This document shows, piece by piece, positions 32,223 to 44,141 of a stretch of DNA of 64,000 nt. Position 1 is the first letter of the stretch; each line of letters begins with the position of its first letter. Both the position numbers and the translations under genes were made by a program. The notes under the pieces are model-generated. The model was not told the DNA's origin and did no database searches. It was given only the letters and a program-made list of their open reading frames with translations. Origin of the DNA: Vigna angularis (taxonomy: Eukaryota > Streptophyta > Magnoliopsida > Fabales > Fabaceae); contig NC_068971.1 of assembly GCF_016808095.1 (NCBI RefSeq), forward strand, positions 17,844,501 through 17,908,500, in the 5' to 3' direction.

Positions 32223-35200
32223 TTATGGTGCAATTTATGATCTGCTTTGGTGCTAATTTCGTGTGATTTTTTATTACTCTCCAGCATTGTGGTTCAATCC
32301 AGTAGCTTCAATGTTACCAAAACAGTGTTTCTCAATCTATTTTGAAGTACCATCAAAATTACTTTAAACTTTCAATCATCCAAGTATATTAGATGTTGTT
32401 TGTACTTTACTGTTGTATATCACATAACCTTTTTATTTAGACTAAACTAACTGCAAAATCTACTGCTAGAGCTACATCTACTTAAATCTAGAGCTAAAGA
32501 CACTATTGGCAATCTATGTTAAAGAAATAAAGCTAAGAAGTTAAGTAAATCAGCAAAGAATTGAATGAAATGTGAAACAGAGTCAAGAAAGAACCTAAAA
32601 GTACCTAAACAATATTACCTAAGCTATAAACAATCTAAACAAAGCAACACAGAACAGAATGTAACCAAAAAGAATCTAAACTAAAGCTCTACAAAGTAAA
32701 ACAGCAAAAGAAGAAAGAAAAGACTCTAAACCAAAGAAACAAAAGATACCTAAAACAATAAACTTAACAAAATCTAAACCAATTGAAACAGAGATGTAGA
32801 AAGAAGTAGAAACTTAAAACAATGCTTAAAATAAAAAGAACCTAAAAGGAATTCTAGCTAAAGACTAAAAACAGAACCTATGCAATGAAAAGAAATCTTA
32901 AAACAACAAATCCTAATTTACAAGCTCAAACAGAACCTAGAAAATGAAAAGAATCTAAAATAACTACTAAGAAAACAACAACAGAACAAGAAACTAAAAG
33001 AAGGAAGAGAAAATAGGAATAGGAAAAGAAAGAAACCTAAAAGAAGTTCTAATAGAATCAATGAAAGTAAAAGAATCTAAGAAGTATTAACAATAAAAAC
33101 TAAAAACTAGCTAATTCATATTAAAAAAACCAAAACAGATTATGAAAGGTATTTACACACTAAAACAAGAATAGTAAACTACACTAAGTATTTAAAACTA
33201 AACCAGACCTAAGCTAAAGGAAAAACAGCTCAGAGAAAAAAAAATTATCCCTATTTTATTACTAAAACTAATGCTAAACACAGTTATTTACATTAGAACA
33301 AGTATTTTTAAATTTATACCTTCCCACCCCCACACTTAAGACGCACATTGTCCTCAATGTGTGAGTGAGTAAGGCTTCCTAATAACAACACAGACAAACC
33401 ACAGATATATACAGATCAAACATGCAGAATTAGAATTTAACAAGAAATATGTACAACAGAATCAAGAAAACTGAACACAACATGTACAAGAATAAAGCTG
33501 GAAAAAGAAAACTAAAACTACAAGCTACACTAAGAAGAAAATTTGTTCAAATAGGCCACTCTTTTCTTATAAACTAAAACTAAAACTACAAACTACAAAC
33601 TAAAACTACAAGTCACTCTTTTCAGCAGTGTCTCCATGGCTTCCTTGCCCTCCTCCTTCCCAGCTCTCTGCTACAACAACATCTCTCCTTCCACTGGCAT
33701 CTGTTGTGTGTGTGGCACTAGGCTGGAGATCTTTCCAAACCTTTCTGCACTTTCCTCCTCCCAAATAATTGCCTTAGTGTTTTTAGCATTCTTTGCTTCC
33801 TTTAATTCTGCACAACAATCAAGTTCAAAGTTAGGTGCATCTGTTAGGACTCTTAGTTCTGGCTGTGTAACAGAATTTATCTCAGTGCAAATGGAGCAAG
33901 AACCAGATTCACAATCACATTTGAAATTTTCAGAAAACTGTGTTAGATCAAAGTTTAGTCCTAACTCTATAAGGTTCTCAGATTCCACAGTTTCCATCTC
34001 AAAATCAGTACTAACATATGCATCATCAGCAGAATCAAAGGTTAATTCAAAGCTATTATCACTAAAAATTTCATCAAGGCAATTATGTACATTTGACTTT
34101 AAAACAGCATTTATACCAATGGGTTCAATGGCTGAAACTTAATTAAGAATTTTAGCATTATCATTCAAAACTATATCAGTTTCAATCATAGACTCTATAA
34201 CATCAATGTGTAGCAAATCACAAGAATTTAAATGCATAAACAGCTCAGGCAAAGCAATTGGAATTTCAAAGTTAGAATGACCATTTGAACAGTGCATATA
34301 GGCATAAAAATGACCATTTCAATAGTGCAGACAACTTTAAAATGGAAAAATAAACTTGCTCAAACTTTGTATATGCACAAACACAACAAGATTCAACAAA
34401 TCATACTTGCTATAGCAAACTATGCATGAAAATGTCACCAAAACTGCACCAGAATTTAGAATTCAGTGGAATGAAATGAAGACAACAGTTGCAATGACTC
34501 TAAGACATCCTTAAACACTTGATATAACTACAGAGAATTAGCTAGAAGAATTTAAACACCTAAGACACAAGCAAAGATATCAATCACGGTGAAAAGATTG
34601 ATCAAAAAAGTAATAACAGGACCTTGTTTCAGGATTTATTAGCAACTCAACTATGCTTTTTGCACTTTAGTGATTAATACAGGTTGCTATTACTTGGAAC
34701 ATGTTTAATATCATTAAACAAACTTGCACATTGCTTAAGAAACAAAAAACTTCCACTGAAACAGATTTATGAGATTGCACCAAATTTATTCCATTTTGTG
34801 CAGAATTTTTGAAACAGAATCATGTTTTAATTGATCTAGCACATATAATCAAGGCTATACATTGTCTCATTGCCTTATATGATTCATAAATGGCTACAAA
34901 TGCACTGCAACTAGAGAAAAGAATCAAACCTTAGCTGGAAAACAAATTCTGCACTAGAAAAAGTCCCTAGTTTGGTGGTTTGATACTCAAAAACATATGC
35001 AAGTGATTTAAACACACAACTGAATGTTCAAGCAACTTTGTTTGATGATTTTAATTGTCTTTAAACTCTAAAATGAGTTATAAACAGCCTGCAACTCAAA
35101 ATCACTACTCCACTTCTATTTTAACTCAAAAAGTGATGGTTTAGAAAGCATAAACCCAAAATCAACCCTTGCTATTCCAAATCAGTTGTGGATACTTTTG

Positions 35201-36136
35201 CATCAAGGAAAGCACATCAAATAAGCTATAAAGTGCATTTCCACAGCTTGACTGCTTAAACCATATGACTGCACAGTTTTCAACTTATCACCATGCTAGC
35301 TTTGCTTTGAATCATTAATTCGAGTTTAATTTCACCTAGTTGATATTTTCCAGCTTGGTTCAGTGTTAATACCTATTTCAATGTTGTTTGCATTGTTGTT
35401 TGGTCATTTGTTTCACTAAAACTCAATTTGGGGTGTGAGGTTGCTTATTTTCCTGCATAATGGGGTGTTAGGAGGTCATATTATGATCTATGTTGTTTCT
35501 GTACAAATTCCCAGCTTAAACAAATCTAATTTCATAATATAAAGTTGCTGGAATTCATTAATTGACCTTAGAGCAACTTGTGTGCATTTTCACATCTCAA
35601 AAACCCATTCTGAGTTCATTTTTGGTATAAGTGGATGTTGTCAAGTCTGATTTTAATTTTACATTGCAAGTAGACTTGGTTGGATTGAGTAAAAGCCTAG
35701 AATAAACAAAGTTAAATTTCTAGATAAAGCTAAATTCAACATATCACAATTTTCAGATAAAGATAAAGTTCAGGACTCCCCTGAACTTGAAGCAGAACAT
35801 TGAGATATTGATCAACCAAAAATACAGCAGGAATATCAAATATTCGTTTCATGTTTGTAGAAATTTTGTTAGATATTTTAAGCAACGAGTTTGTAGATTC
35901 CCTTAGTCACTTGCCACTTGCCATCTTGTGTTAGACTTGCTTACCTCAATTTACACACATGCTTCAAACGTCAAAACAAACTCTAGGAAGTCCTTGTTAT
36001 AAAGTTCTTATTTTAGCAAATTTTTATATTGGATTGATATTAATTGCAAATATATTTCATGTGTATTGCAGATTTATATTTGATCTAGGAGGAGGAAAAA
36101 TAGATCTCAAGGAATAAGGAATAAGGCCACTGCAAG
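32223..36136. other. Degenerate non-coding repeats with a gypsy 3'-end signature
   Basis: No intact ORF. At 33327-33362 the minus strand reads ATTGAGGACAATGTGCGTC followed by TTAAGTGTGGGGGTGGG, a sequence type that precedes the polypurine tract in many plant gypsy elements. So part of this stretch is a minus-strand retrotransposon remnant. A minus frame at 33671-33997 (108 residues, Cys-rich CDCESGSCSIC, acidic) may be a relic of that element; product unknown. 34260-35200 shares diverged repeats with the interior of CACTA-like element 2. Confidence 0.45.
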
Positions 36137-36204
36137 ATGGCTATACTCCAGTTCTGGAGCGTCTTCATAAGGCAACTGCCAAGATTTGAGGACAAATCTT
36201 TTCT

Positions 36205-36218
36205 TAAGAGGGAGGGAA
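36205..36218 (+). promoter_or_regulatory. Polypurine tract before LTR K
   Basis: TAAGAGGGAGGGAA directly precedes TGATGGCATAC, the LTR start. Confidence 0.75.
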
Positions 36219-37029
36219 TGATGGCATACTGCCTTATGAAATTACCTCATTGTTCTCTTGTATTTTTTTACATTTTAATGTACATGCATTTCATTTCTCT
36301 TGGAGTACGGGTCACTATAAATACCCGTCTCCACCATTGTTTCATTCACTTTTGAGCATAATGAATTGTGATTTCTGTAGAGAAAATCCAGACACAATTC
36401 TCTCTTGAAAGTCAGGCTAAGGAGTCCAAGGGATCCGCCTCTAGCCACCTTCCAAGCACATTCCTCGTTCTTTCATTTCTCCATTTCTCCATTGTGCTTT
36501 CTCTCTCATCCTCCACGCTGACTCTCCACTGTCACATCTTGCATGCGTCAGCTCCTCATTACGTTTCCACTCCAACGCATCAACCACATCTTCAGACCGC
36601 GCCTCTCATTTCTTCCCTCGTGCATCCATAACGCATCCAGCCACATCTCAGAGCATCTCATTCTCGCTCTCGAGAATTCCTCGTCTCCAACCACAGATCT
36701 GCACTCCACACGCGTCTTCGAAGGTATTCTCTCGTCGTTCATCTCACTACTTCATCTTCTTCTATGGTTTCCCACTCACTTCCTTCGATTTCCACCGATC
36801 GTTCTCTATTTCTCACCATTTAAACCACTTTCCACCGTTCAATCTTCAACTTCAACCGATTAATCGGTTCCATTTCACTTTTCCACCGATTAAACCCTAG
36901 ATCCTAGGTTTTCTAGTGTTCGATATCAGTTTTCCCCTTCAATCTCGCGTTTCCTCTCCATTCTGCTTTGAGAATCCGGATTGCCTTCTGCTTCCTCCGT
37001 CGGTCCGAACTCCTTAGGTGCTTCCATCA
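36219..37029 (+). repeat. LTR K
   Basis: Runs TGATGGCATACTGCC..TTCCATCA. The TATA box TATAAAT at 36316-36322 lies between the inverted repeats ACGGGT and ACCCGT. It is followed by a primer site, so it is a 5' LTR; it is also preceded by a polypurine tract, so it is a 3' LTR as well. Confidence 0.75.
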
Positions 37030-37031
37030 TT

Positions 37032-37053
37032 TGGTATTCAGAGCTCAGGTTCG
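37032..37053 (+). promoter_or_regulatory. Primer binding site, tRNA-iMet type
   Basis: TGGTATTCAGAGC, then TCAGGTTCG, matches the common plant TGGTATCAGAGC primer site with one extra T. It begins 2 bases after the LTR end. Confidence 0.75.
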
Positions 37054-40000
37054 AGCACGCGTCAACAGATAAGTTGTTCTCTCTGTTCCGAATTTTTTTT
37101 CTCTCATTTGATTCGCTTATGTTCATGTAATGTTCAAGTTGTATTCGTTTGTTTTCTCTTGATTTTTTTTTCTTTCTTTTCGATCTCTGTTGTCTCTTTT
37201 CATTGCTGAGTTGTTCATCATTTTCCTGTACTGTCTTGTGTTTACCTTTTGTCGTCATTGAATCAATTCAATATTTTTGTTCTGGTTTGATATTGAATAA
37301 GTTTGTGTTTCATGTATTTCCATTCAGTTAAATTTGTTTTCATATGTTTAGGTTTCCAAATTCTAACAAGGTTGATTGATCTGTGCTTGTTGTGCTTTCA
37401 GTCAGTGTTTCCATCATTTTGTTCGGTTCAATTTAATCTTTGAGTCATCTTAGTTTTGAATTCCAATTCTGTTTTGTCATAGTCATGTTAGTTGATTTTT
37501 CTTGTTCATAACTTCAAGTTGTACTTCTTATTTGAGTTGTGTTTGTGGTGATCTACTTGTATGTTCAATGTGCATACCGTATGAGCTATGACATTCAATA
37601 TTAAGAGCTCGGATGCATGAAATGAGCAGCAGATCTGATTTGAATTTTTTGTTGTGAATTTCTGGTTTTAATAAGCTATTGAATATGAACATTGAAGTTA
37701 TTCTTCACTTTTAAAATTGAGCTGGAATGTTGAGATGACTAGTAACAAAGTACCAACCAGAAAAGTCGTGATATGCTCAGCATTAGCTTGGTTGTTAGTG
37801 TGAAAGTCACAGCAGAAATTACTTGCAAGCAGTAGGCCGAACTGCATATTTCATTGCTTGAGTCTTTTGCTTTGTTTTTGTTCATTTCAGTATTAGATCA
37901 TTGTTGGAATTTTGTATATTCAATCCTAGAGTCATTGCCAACCGTTTTGTTTTTACACTTTCTAAACTGCAGAACTAAGTTGTTTCAATGCTTGTTAATC
38001 ACTGTTTGGGTCCAAAGCGAAATAAAGGCATGAGTTGAGTAAATCAGTTCAAAAGAGGCAAATTCTGAAAGGAAAAACAAGGAACTAAACATGTGAATTT
38101 GAGTAAAAGCCTATGAAATTGTGTAAACTGGCCTTGAATGATCAAAACAAGAATCATTAAACTTGTTCGAGTGGATTTCAGTGTGCAATTGTGTCTAGAA
38201 TTGAAATTGCTAAAAATAGCTATTGGACAAGTTCAATTTTGCATCTGAAACTTGTGTTCACCAACCAGTTCTGCAATTCTTTGCTGCATTTTTTTTATTT
38301 GCTTTCTTAATCAATTCTAGATCCCTTGTTAGGTTCTGTTTGTATGCTCACCTTATTCTTTGCTTTGTTTCTTGTTTGTCTTGATTGACTTTCTTGGTTT
38401 TGTCTCAATGCATGTGCATTCTATTCTGCTGTTCATAATTGAGCTTTTGTTGCTTTCATAATCTGATCTAGAGTTGATCTTGAGTAAGTTTCTCTGTTGT
38501 GCTGTCAATTTCATTATCTAGTGCTTACATTGTTGGTGGTTGTCCTGTTCTGATTTCTGACTTTGCCTTAGCCTATCCATTCTTGATTGAGAAGCTTTTA
38601 TACTTTGGTTTCTAGAATTTGAAAGAAGGTTTGTGTGCTTGGTAGCATATTAGGTGGTGGTGGTCTGAAAGACTCTCCAGCTTTGTACTGCCAAGGGAGA
38701 ATCTCCCTTCCAAACCTTTTAATTTTAGTGCTTTAAGCTTCCAGAGAGAAACCTGAGTTTATGAGCTTTGTGTGGCTACATCTAAAGCCAAATATCCTTA
38801 TTGAGAGCGTGTTCTTACTTCAGTTCTGAATCTGAATTGTGCTCACCATTAGATTTGTGCAGTTTTTGTTTTGATTGCCATTTATAGTTGGTGTTGTGTC
38901 AAGAGTGAATCACAAAAAGCTGCAACAGTGAAGAAGTTGAACAAGGAGTTTCATGAACCTTGAACTGAATGGGCTTTGGGAGTGCAGACCAGAACCTTCA
39001 CTGATACAATTGTAGAACTTCAACAGAGTCTAGCTTAAGCAATCAGAGGCAAAAACACTTCATGTGGGAGTGTTGAACTAAAGGGAGTCTTTCACCTTAA
39101 ATTGCTTCTGTTTTGGTTGAACTATTCCTGTTATAGCTTGTTATTGCTTAGCATTATTTGAAGGTTGATCTGGTATGATAGTTTTTGTAGACTAGGATTA
39201 GCCATTTTGAATTGGAATTGTTTCTGCATTGCATTGGATTGGTCAGGTTTTGATTAATCTGGTTGGTTGTTTAATCAGATTGGTTTCAGCCCTGAATCAC
39301 ATCCATTTGCATCTGGTTAAATGTACATTTCCATGTGTATTTTGCGGGATTTTGATGTAACTTTGTGTGCATAGCAGAATTGATTGAACCTTTAGTTTGA
39401 GCAGAAGATTTATGAAGAAACAGTAGCAGAAACACCTCATTTGGGAGTTGTGAAATTAAGGGAGTTTGCTTAAACTGTTTTATTTGTTATAACTTGCAAT
39501 TGTTAAGATTGGGTGGACTGCTAATTTGATTGGAATTCAGTTTGTGCAGGAGTTTAATTGAGCAGCAGCAGAATCTCGGTGGCAAGCTTGGGAAACTTGG
39601 AAAGCTTGTGCAGCCAAGAGAAAGGATTATACTGGCTAGGAGATTCAAAAGCATTGATTGCAGAAGCAACAAAGTTGAACCAAGACTAAGATGTCCAGAA
39701 GCCAAATTGAGCACGTGATTTTCCTGCAGCATGAACAGGACCGTAGCACAGGATTGTTGCTTTTGTAATTGTTTTTTTCTTCCATTTGTTTGTAATAGGA
39801 TTGTGTTAGCTTTAGCTTTTGTTTTGTAAAAGGGCCTTTTATAAAGTCCAAGTTCTTTGGAAGAGTCCTTGGTGCTCTTTCAAACTCTTGGCAACTTTAC
39901 TTGCTTTAATTTAGCATAGCTAGACAGGTGAGTCTGTCTTGTTGGCTAAAGCTACAAGCCTCACCATAGAGTCTGCTGGTTTCTTAAGTGTTTTGATTGT

Positions 40001-40291
40001 TTGATTTTGTGTTCACGTTTAGGGGTGACTTAGGCTAAAAGAGATTAAACTCTAAGCCTTGTCACAATAAAGTCCGAAAATTAGGAGTCTTGTTTTGTTT
40101 GTTTGTGAGTTGTGTCCTTTGATTTTAAAGGTGATTTTAGTTTAAAGGGTAACTAGTAGTAACCTAAGACATTTCTGGCAAGGCAAGACTTGATACTTAA
40201 GCAGTCTTCATGACTCACCTCTCTTACCTGGGACTTGTCTAAGTGTGAATCTTGTATATCTTTTACACTAGAAAAACTTTTAGAAACAAAA
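37054..40291 (+). other. Leader region of element K, no gene seen
   Basis: 3.2 kb of T-rich, stop-filled sequence with no recognisable protein on either strand. Length and position fit a long untranslated leader or an element with deleted genes. Confidence 0.5.
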
Positions 40292-40400
40292 ATGTCTTTT
40301 TATCAGTCCATTAGTTTTAAAGAAATTAAAAGAAAACTTGATGATGCGAGAAGAAGAACATGTTCATTTTATGAATTTGATAGGATTGAGGATGATTTGT
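40292..40400 (+). pseudogene. 5' end of an ORF of element K, cut by element E
   Basis: ATG 40292 opens 36 codons (MSFYQSISFKEIKRKLDDAR..) that run straight into LTR E at 40401. From its position after the leader it is probably the start of a gag-type protein. I do not recognise it with certainty. The last five bases before the LTR are TTTGT, the presumed target site of E. Confidence 0.45.
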
Positions 40401-41719
40401 TGATAACAGTTGAAAAACTGTTATTTTCATGCTTAAAATTGATACTAAAAGCAACCTTTAACACTTAGAAACTAGCTTGAAATCATGCTTTTGTTCATAT
40501 TTTCAGAAATAAAAGAGCTGGACAGGTTTATGCTTGATTTCAATGTTTTTGTGCAGGTTTTAAGGTGAATTTGATAAAAGAAGTGAAGAAGGAGAGAGAT
40601 GGAATCAGAAAAGACATCAAAAAGTGCAAAAGGAGAAGCCGCAACTGCCGCTCAGCGGCAGTTTACCGCTGAGCGGCACTCAGGAGCTCACGGGGGATCC
40701 GCTGAGGGGCAAAATGGCCGCTGAGGGGAAGAAACCTACTCACGCACTTACCGCTGAGCGGTACTTTACCGCTGAGCGGTACTTTACCGCTGAGCGGCAC
40801 ACTTATGGGCTTGGGCCTAAATTTTCTGTAATTTTAGAATAGTATATAAGCTTTAGGACGCCCTAGGGTTTGTATCTTTGGAAGAAACGAAGCAAACACT
40901 CTCTTCCACCCCTTTGAAGGAGGATCTTGGATGCTCAGGCTACCTCTTCACCTTTCTAGGGTTTTATCTTTCATTCTTTCATTATTATTCATCTAGTTTC
41001 ACCATGAATATGGTGAACTAAACCTTGTATTGTTGTTGGGGAATCAATGTAGTCTTGTGAAACTCTCATATATGGAATTTGTTTTTACATCTTATATTTA
41101 AGACCTATGCTTTCTTTCATCATTAGTTAGGGTTTTTCCTCTTTGCTCAATGCTTGCTTTGTTTAACTCATTCAATGCATGATTATTGATTTTGTCGATA
41201 CGGGAACGTACGGGGAAGTCTAGATCCGGGGAATTTCTCCCAATAGTATATTGGTTGCCGTTAAGCTCCTGCACTAAAAGAACTAATTATTAGGAATGCT
41301 AGGAATCGTATGAACTCGTAATTAGGGATAGGCCTTCTTGCAAGGTAATTTAGAGAGTGGCATTAACAATGATGAAAAGAATGTTGAATTCCTAAAGTAT
41401 ATGAGAGTGGATAAGATGAAATTGATAACCCCAACAACATACTCATCCATATATTCCATTGAAGTGTTTGTATTTTGTTTTAGCCATTGATCAAATTCAT
41501 GCATACATGTTTATTTTCTGTTTTGCATATTAAACTCCACTTATTTCGTTCTTAAGTCTTAAATAATCAACGAATCACATAACTAAACTAGGCCGTGAGT
41601 CCTTTGGGAGAACGATACTTGGTCTTACCGAGTTTATTACTTGAAACGATTCGGTCACACTTGCCGATTGTTAAACAAGTTGGTGGCGCCGTATTTCGGT
41701 GTTCATAAATTTGCCATCA
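40401..41719 (+). repeat. 5' LTR of element E
   Basis: TGATAACAG..TTGCCATCA, 1319 bp. CCGCT(C/G)AGCGG units near 40648, 40665, 40750, 40768 and 40786, with variants between. TATA box TATATAA at 40843-40849, then CCTAGGGTTT. Confidence 0.93.
40843..40849 (+). promoter_or_regulatory. TATA box of LTR E
   Basis: TATATAA in AGTATATAAGCTTTAGG. Equivalent boxes are at 57141 and 61790 in element G. Confidence 0.7.
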
Positions 41720-41725
41720 AGTTTT

Positions 41726-41743
41726 TGGCGCCGCTGCTGGGGA
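41726..41743 (+). promoter_or_regulatory. Primer binding site of element E, tRNA-Asp type
   Basis: TGGCGCCGCTGCTGGGGA, two mismatches to the perfect site at 58037, 6 bases after the LTR end. Confidence 0.88.
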
Positions 41744-41931
41744 CTCGTGGTTTAACTGGTTAATTTGTGTGATTATTGATTATCTTTGACTTTAAATTTG
41801 AATTTCTGTTTTTATTTTTCTGTTTTTATTTTTTCTGTTTTTATTTTATTTTATTTTATTCTCTGAATCTTATATCTTCTCCTATATCTTTTTGTGCTAA
41901 CCAAATATTCTAGGGTTTTGTGTTCTTGTGT

Positions 41932-43113
41932 ATGCAGGAGGCAATTCGAACTAGGAGCAAGATAATTGCAGAACCTCTTCTTGAAGGTTTAGACGAGAGT
42001 AGACGGAGGAGAAGAATCCGAACATCTAGAGAACTTTTCCCTTCTCCGGAAACTCTGTTGCAACCATCACCACAAGGTTCTGACCATAGCACAGAAAATA
42101 TGGAGAACAATAATATCAGAAGAACTCTTGTTGATTACACCAATACAGCTGGACCTCAGCACTTTAACAGTATAACTAGACCTAGAGTCAATGCAGCTAA
42201 CATGGAGGTCAAACCAGCATTGATCCAACTGGTAAAGAGCAATCAATTCAATGGGTTATCTCATGAAAGCCCATATGAGCACCTCACCACATTTAATGAG
42301 ATCTGCAACACAGTAAAAATCAACGGGGTGCTAGATGAAGCGATCAAACTTAGCTTGTTTCCTTTCTCATTAGGAGGCAATGCTAAGCTTTGGTTAAATT
42401 CTTTTCCAGAGGGAAGTTTCACAGAGTGGGAAGCAGTGGTAACCAAGTTTCTAAATAAATACTTCCCACAATCAAAGGTGAACAAAGGCAAGCAAGAGAT
42501 TTCTTCATTCAGGCAGGGCATGGAAGAATCACTGGGTCATGCATGGGATAGATACAAAAGCTTGCTACGAAAAACACCCACGCATGGATTCGATGAAGTG
42601 GAAGTACTCCTTACCTTCCTTGGAGGTCTTGGTTCACAAACCAAGATGATGCTTGATGCCTCAGCAGGAGGAAACATTAAATGGAAAACTCCAGAGGAAG
42701 CAACAGGAATTATTGAAAATATGGCTACTAGTGATAATGAGCTCAACAGTGAAAGAGGAGCTCCTATGCAACAAAAAGGAGTTCTTCAATTACAAACACA
42801 TGATGCCTTACTAGCACAAAATAAAATACTAACTCAACAACTGGAAGCTCTTACAAAAACACTTGCACAATTGCCTAAAGAGTTGAAGACTGCTGCACAG
42901 GTACAATCTCAGTTGTGCGAATTATGTGGAGGTGACCATATAAATGGTCAGTGTGCCTTTCCAGCAAAAGCTTTGGAAGATGTGAACTTTATGGCCAACC
43001 AGTTTCCGTACCGTCAAGGGAACTTCAATCAAGGGTGGAAACCACACCCAAGCATTGGTCAAGGGCAGAATGGGCAAGCTGGACAAAATGGGCAATTCAA
43101 CAAGCAGCAGTAA
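41932..43113 (+). CDS. gag: Athila-type Gag with zinc knuckle (element E)
   Basis: About 393 residues from ATG 41932, which follows TGTGT in the same context as the gag start at 4429. Arg-rich N-terminus, capsid-like core at about residues 105-265, then a Q-rich helix and a single knuckle CELCGGDHINGQC (CX2CX3HX4C) near residues 327-339. The tail is Gly/Gln/Asn-rich and ends in a stop at 43111. The next ORF starts 48 bp downstream with no overlap, so gag and protease are separate here, unlike the in-phase arrangement of element A. No internal stop. Best-preserved gag in the window. Confidence 0.9.
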   Translation: MQEAIRTRSKIIAEPLLEGLDESRRRRRIRTSRELFPSPETLLQPSPQGSDHSTENMENNNIRRTLVDYTNTAGPQHFNSITRPRVNAANMEVKPALIQLVKSNQFNGLSHESPYEHLTTFNEICNTVKINGVLDEAIKLSLFPFSLGGNAKLWLNSFPEGSFTEWEAVVTKFLNKYFPQSKVNKGKQEISSFRQGMEESLGHAWDRYKSLLRKTPTHGFDEVEVLLTFLGGLGSQTKMMLDASAGGNIKWKTPEEATGIIENMATSDNELNSERGAPMQQKGVLQLQTHDALLAQNKILTQQLEALTKTLAQLPKELKTAAQVQSQLCELCGGDHINGQCAFPAKALEDVNFMANQFPYRQGNFNQGWKPHPSIGQGQNGQAGQNGQFNKQQ

Positions 43114-44141
43114 CCCACTTTATGGTAATAGTTTGCTGCATTTAATGAAAGGTTCATAAAGATGGAAGAAACTGTGAATCAATTTATACAGAAAACTGAG
43201 TCTACCCAAAAGAGCACTGAAGCTGCTATCAAAAATTTGGAGATTCAGATGGGGCAGATCACCAAGCAGGTGGAAGAAAGGCCAAATAGAAATTTTGGGG
43301 CTAATACTGAGGTTAACCCTAGAGAAGAATGTAGAGTGGTGGAGAGCACAAATGATGAGATAGTTGAGTTAGACAGAGGAGAAACAGAAGAGAAAAGAGA
43401 AATAGAGAGCAAAAATACTTTTCCTTTTCCAATACATCAAGGGAAACAACTGGATTTCACAGAACTATTCAAGATGGTGGATAATGATGCACCTTGGGAG
43501 CAGATTCTACAACAAATTGCAGTTTACAATAGAACTAATGAAGACGTCTCTATAAAGAAAAGACGTAGAGATGATGAGGCAAAGAACTGTAAAACTGTTA
43601 AAAATGAGCCATTCCCTCCAAAAGCAACATATCCAGGAGGCTTTTCTATCCCTTGTACTATAAGGAAGAAAAGGATTAAAACAGCTCTTCTTGATTTAGG
43701 TTCAAGTGTTAACTTGATACCTTACTCTTTACTGGAGCAAATCGGCAATGTTAATTTGAAACCTGTAAAGGTTAATTTAGTAATGGCCGATGGATCTTCA
43801 AAGGAACCATGTGGGATTGCAGAGGACATTATAGTTTGTGTTGGCAAACTCCAGTTCTTGGCAGACTTTGTGGTGATGAAGATGGAGACAGAAAAGATAC
43901 CTATCATTCTTGGAAGACCGTTTATGAAAACGGCCAAAGCTATCATTGATGTAAACGAAGGTATAGTGGTGCTCCAGGACCGAGAGGAGAGAGTTGTTGT
44001 AGATGTCTTTAAAGATGAGATGCAAACACAGGAGGAAGAAGCTAGTTATAAAGCTGCATTTCAAGATGCACACATGACTAGCCATCAAGATGAAGAGCCC
44101 AAGGTTACAGGTAACCATTGTTTGTTGTTTCAGGTGCATGA

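Larger units (their letters stand above)
36137..40400 (+). mobile_element. Gypsy-type element K: 3' tail, LTR, PBS, long leader
   Basis: The end of a pol-like reading (about 36137-36210, FEDKSFLK) runs into a purine tract (36205-36218), an 811-bp LTR (36219-37029), a tRNA-iMet-type primer site (37032) and a long internal leader. An ORF starts at 40292 and is cut by the LTR of element E at 40401. So the single LTR has internal sequence on both sides. Lineage uncertain: the FEDKSFLK tail and iMet primer suggest a chromovirus-like gypsy element. Confidence 0.65.

Noticed and set aside
33636..34142. 168-codon plus-strand ORF
   Set aside because: The antisense reading (Cys-rich, acidic) looks more protein-like and fits the minus-strand retroelement signature. 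Neither is convincing as a gene.
37018..37331. Phe/Ser-rich ORFs after LTR K
   Set aside because: T-rich leader opens short frames; no start context or motif.
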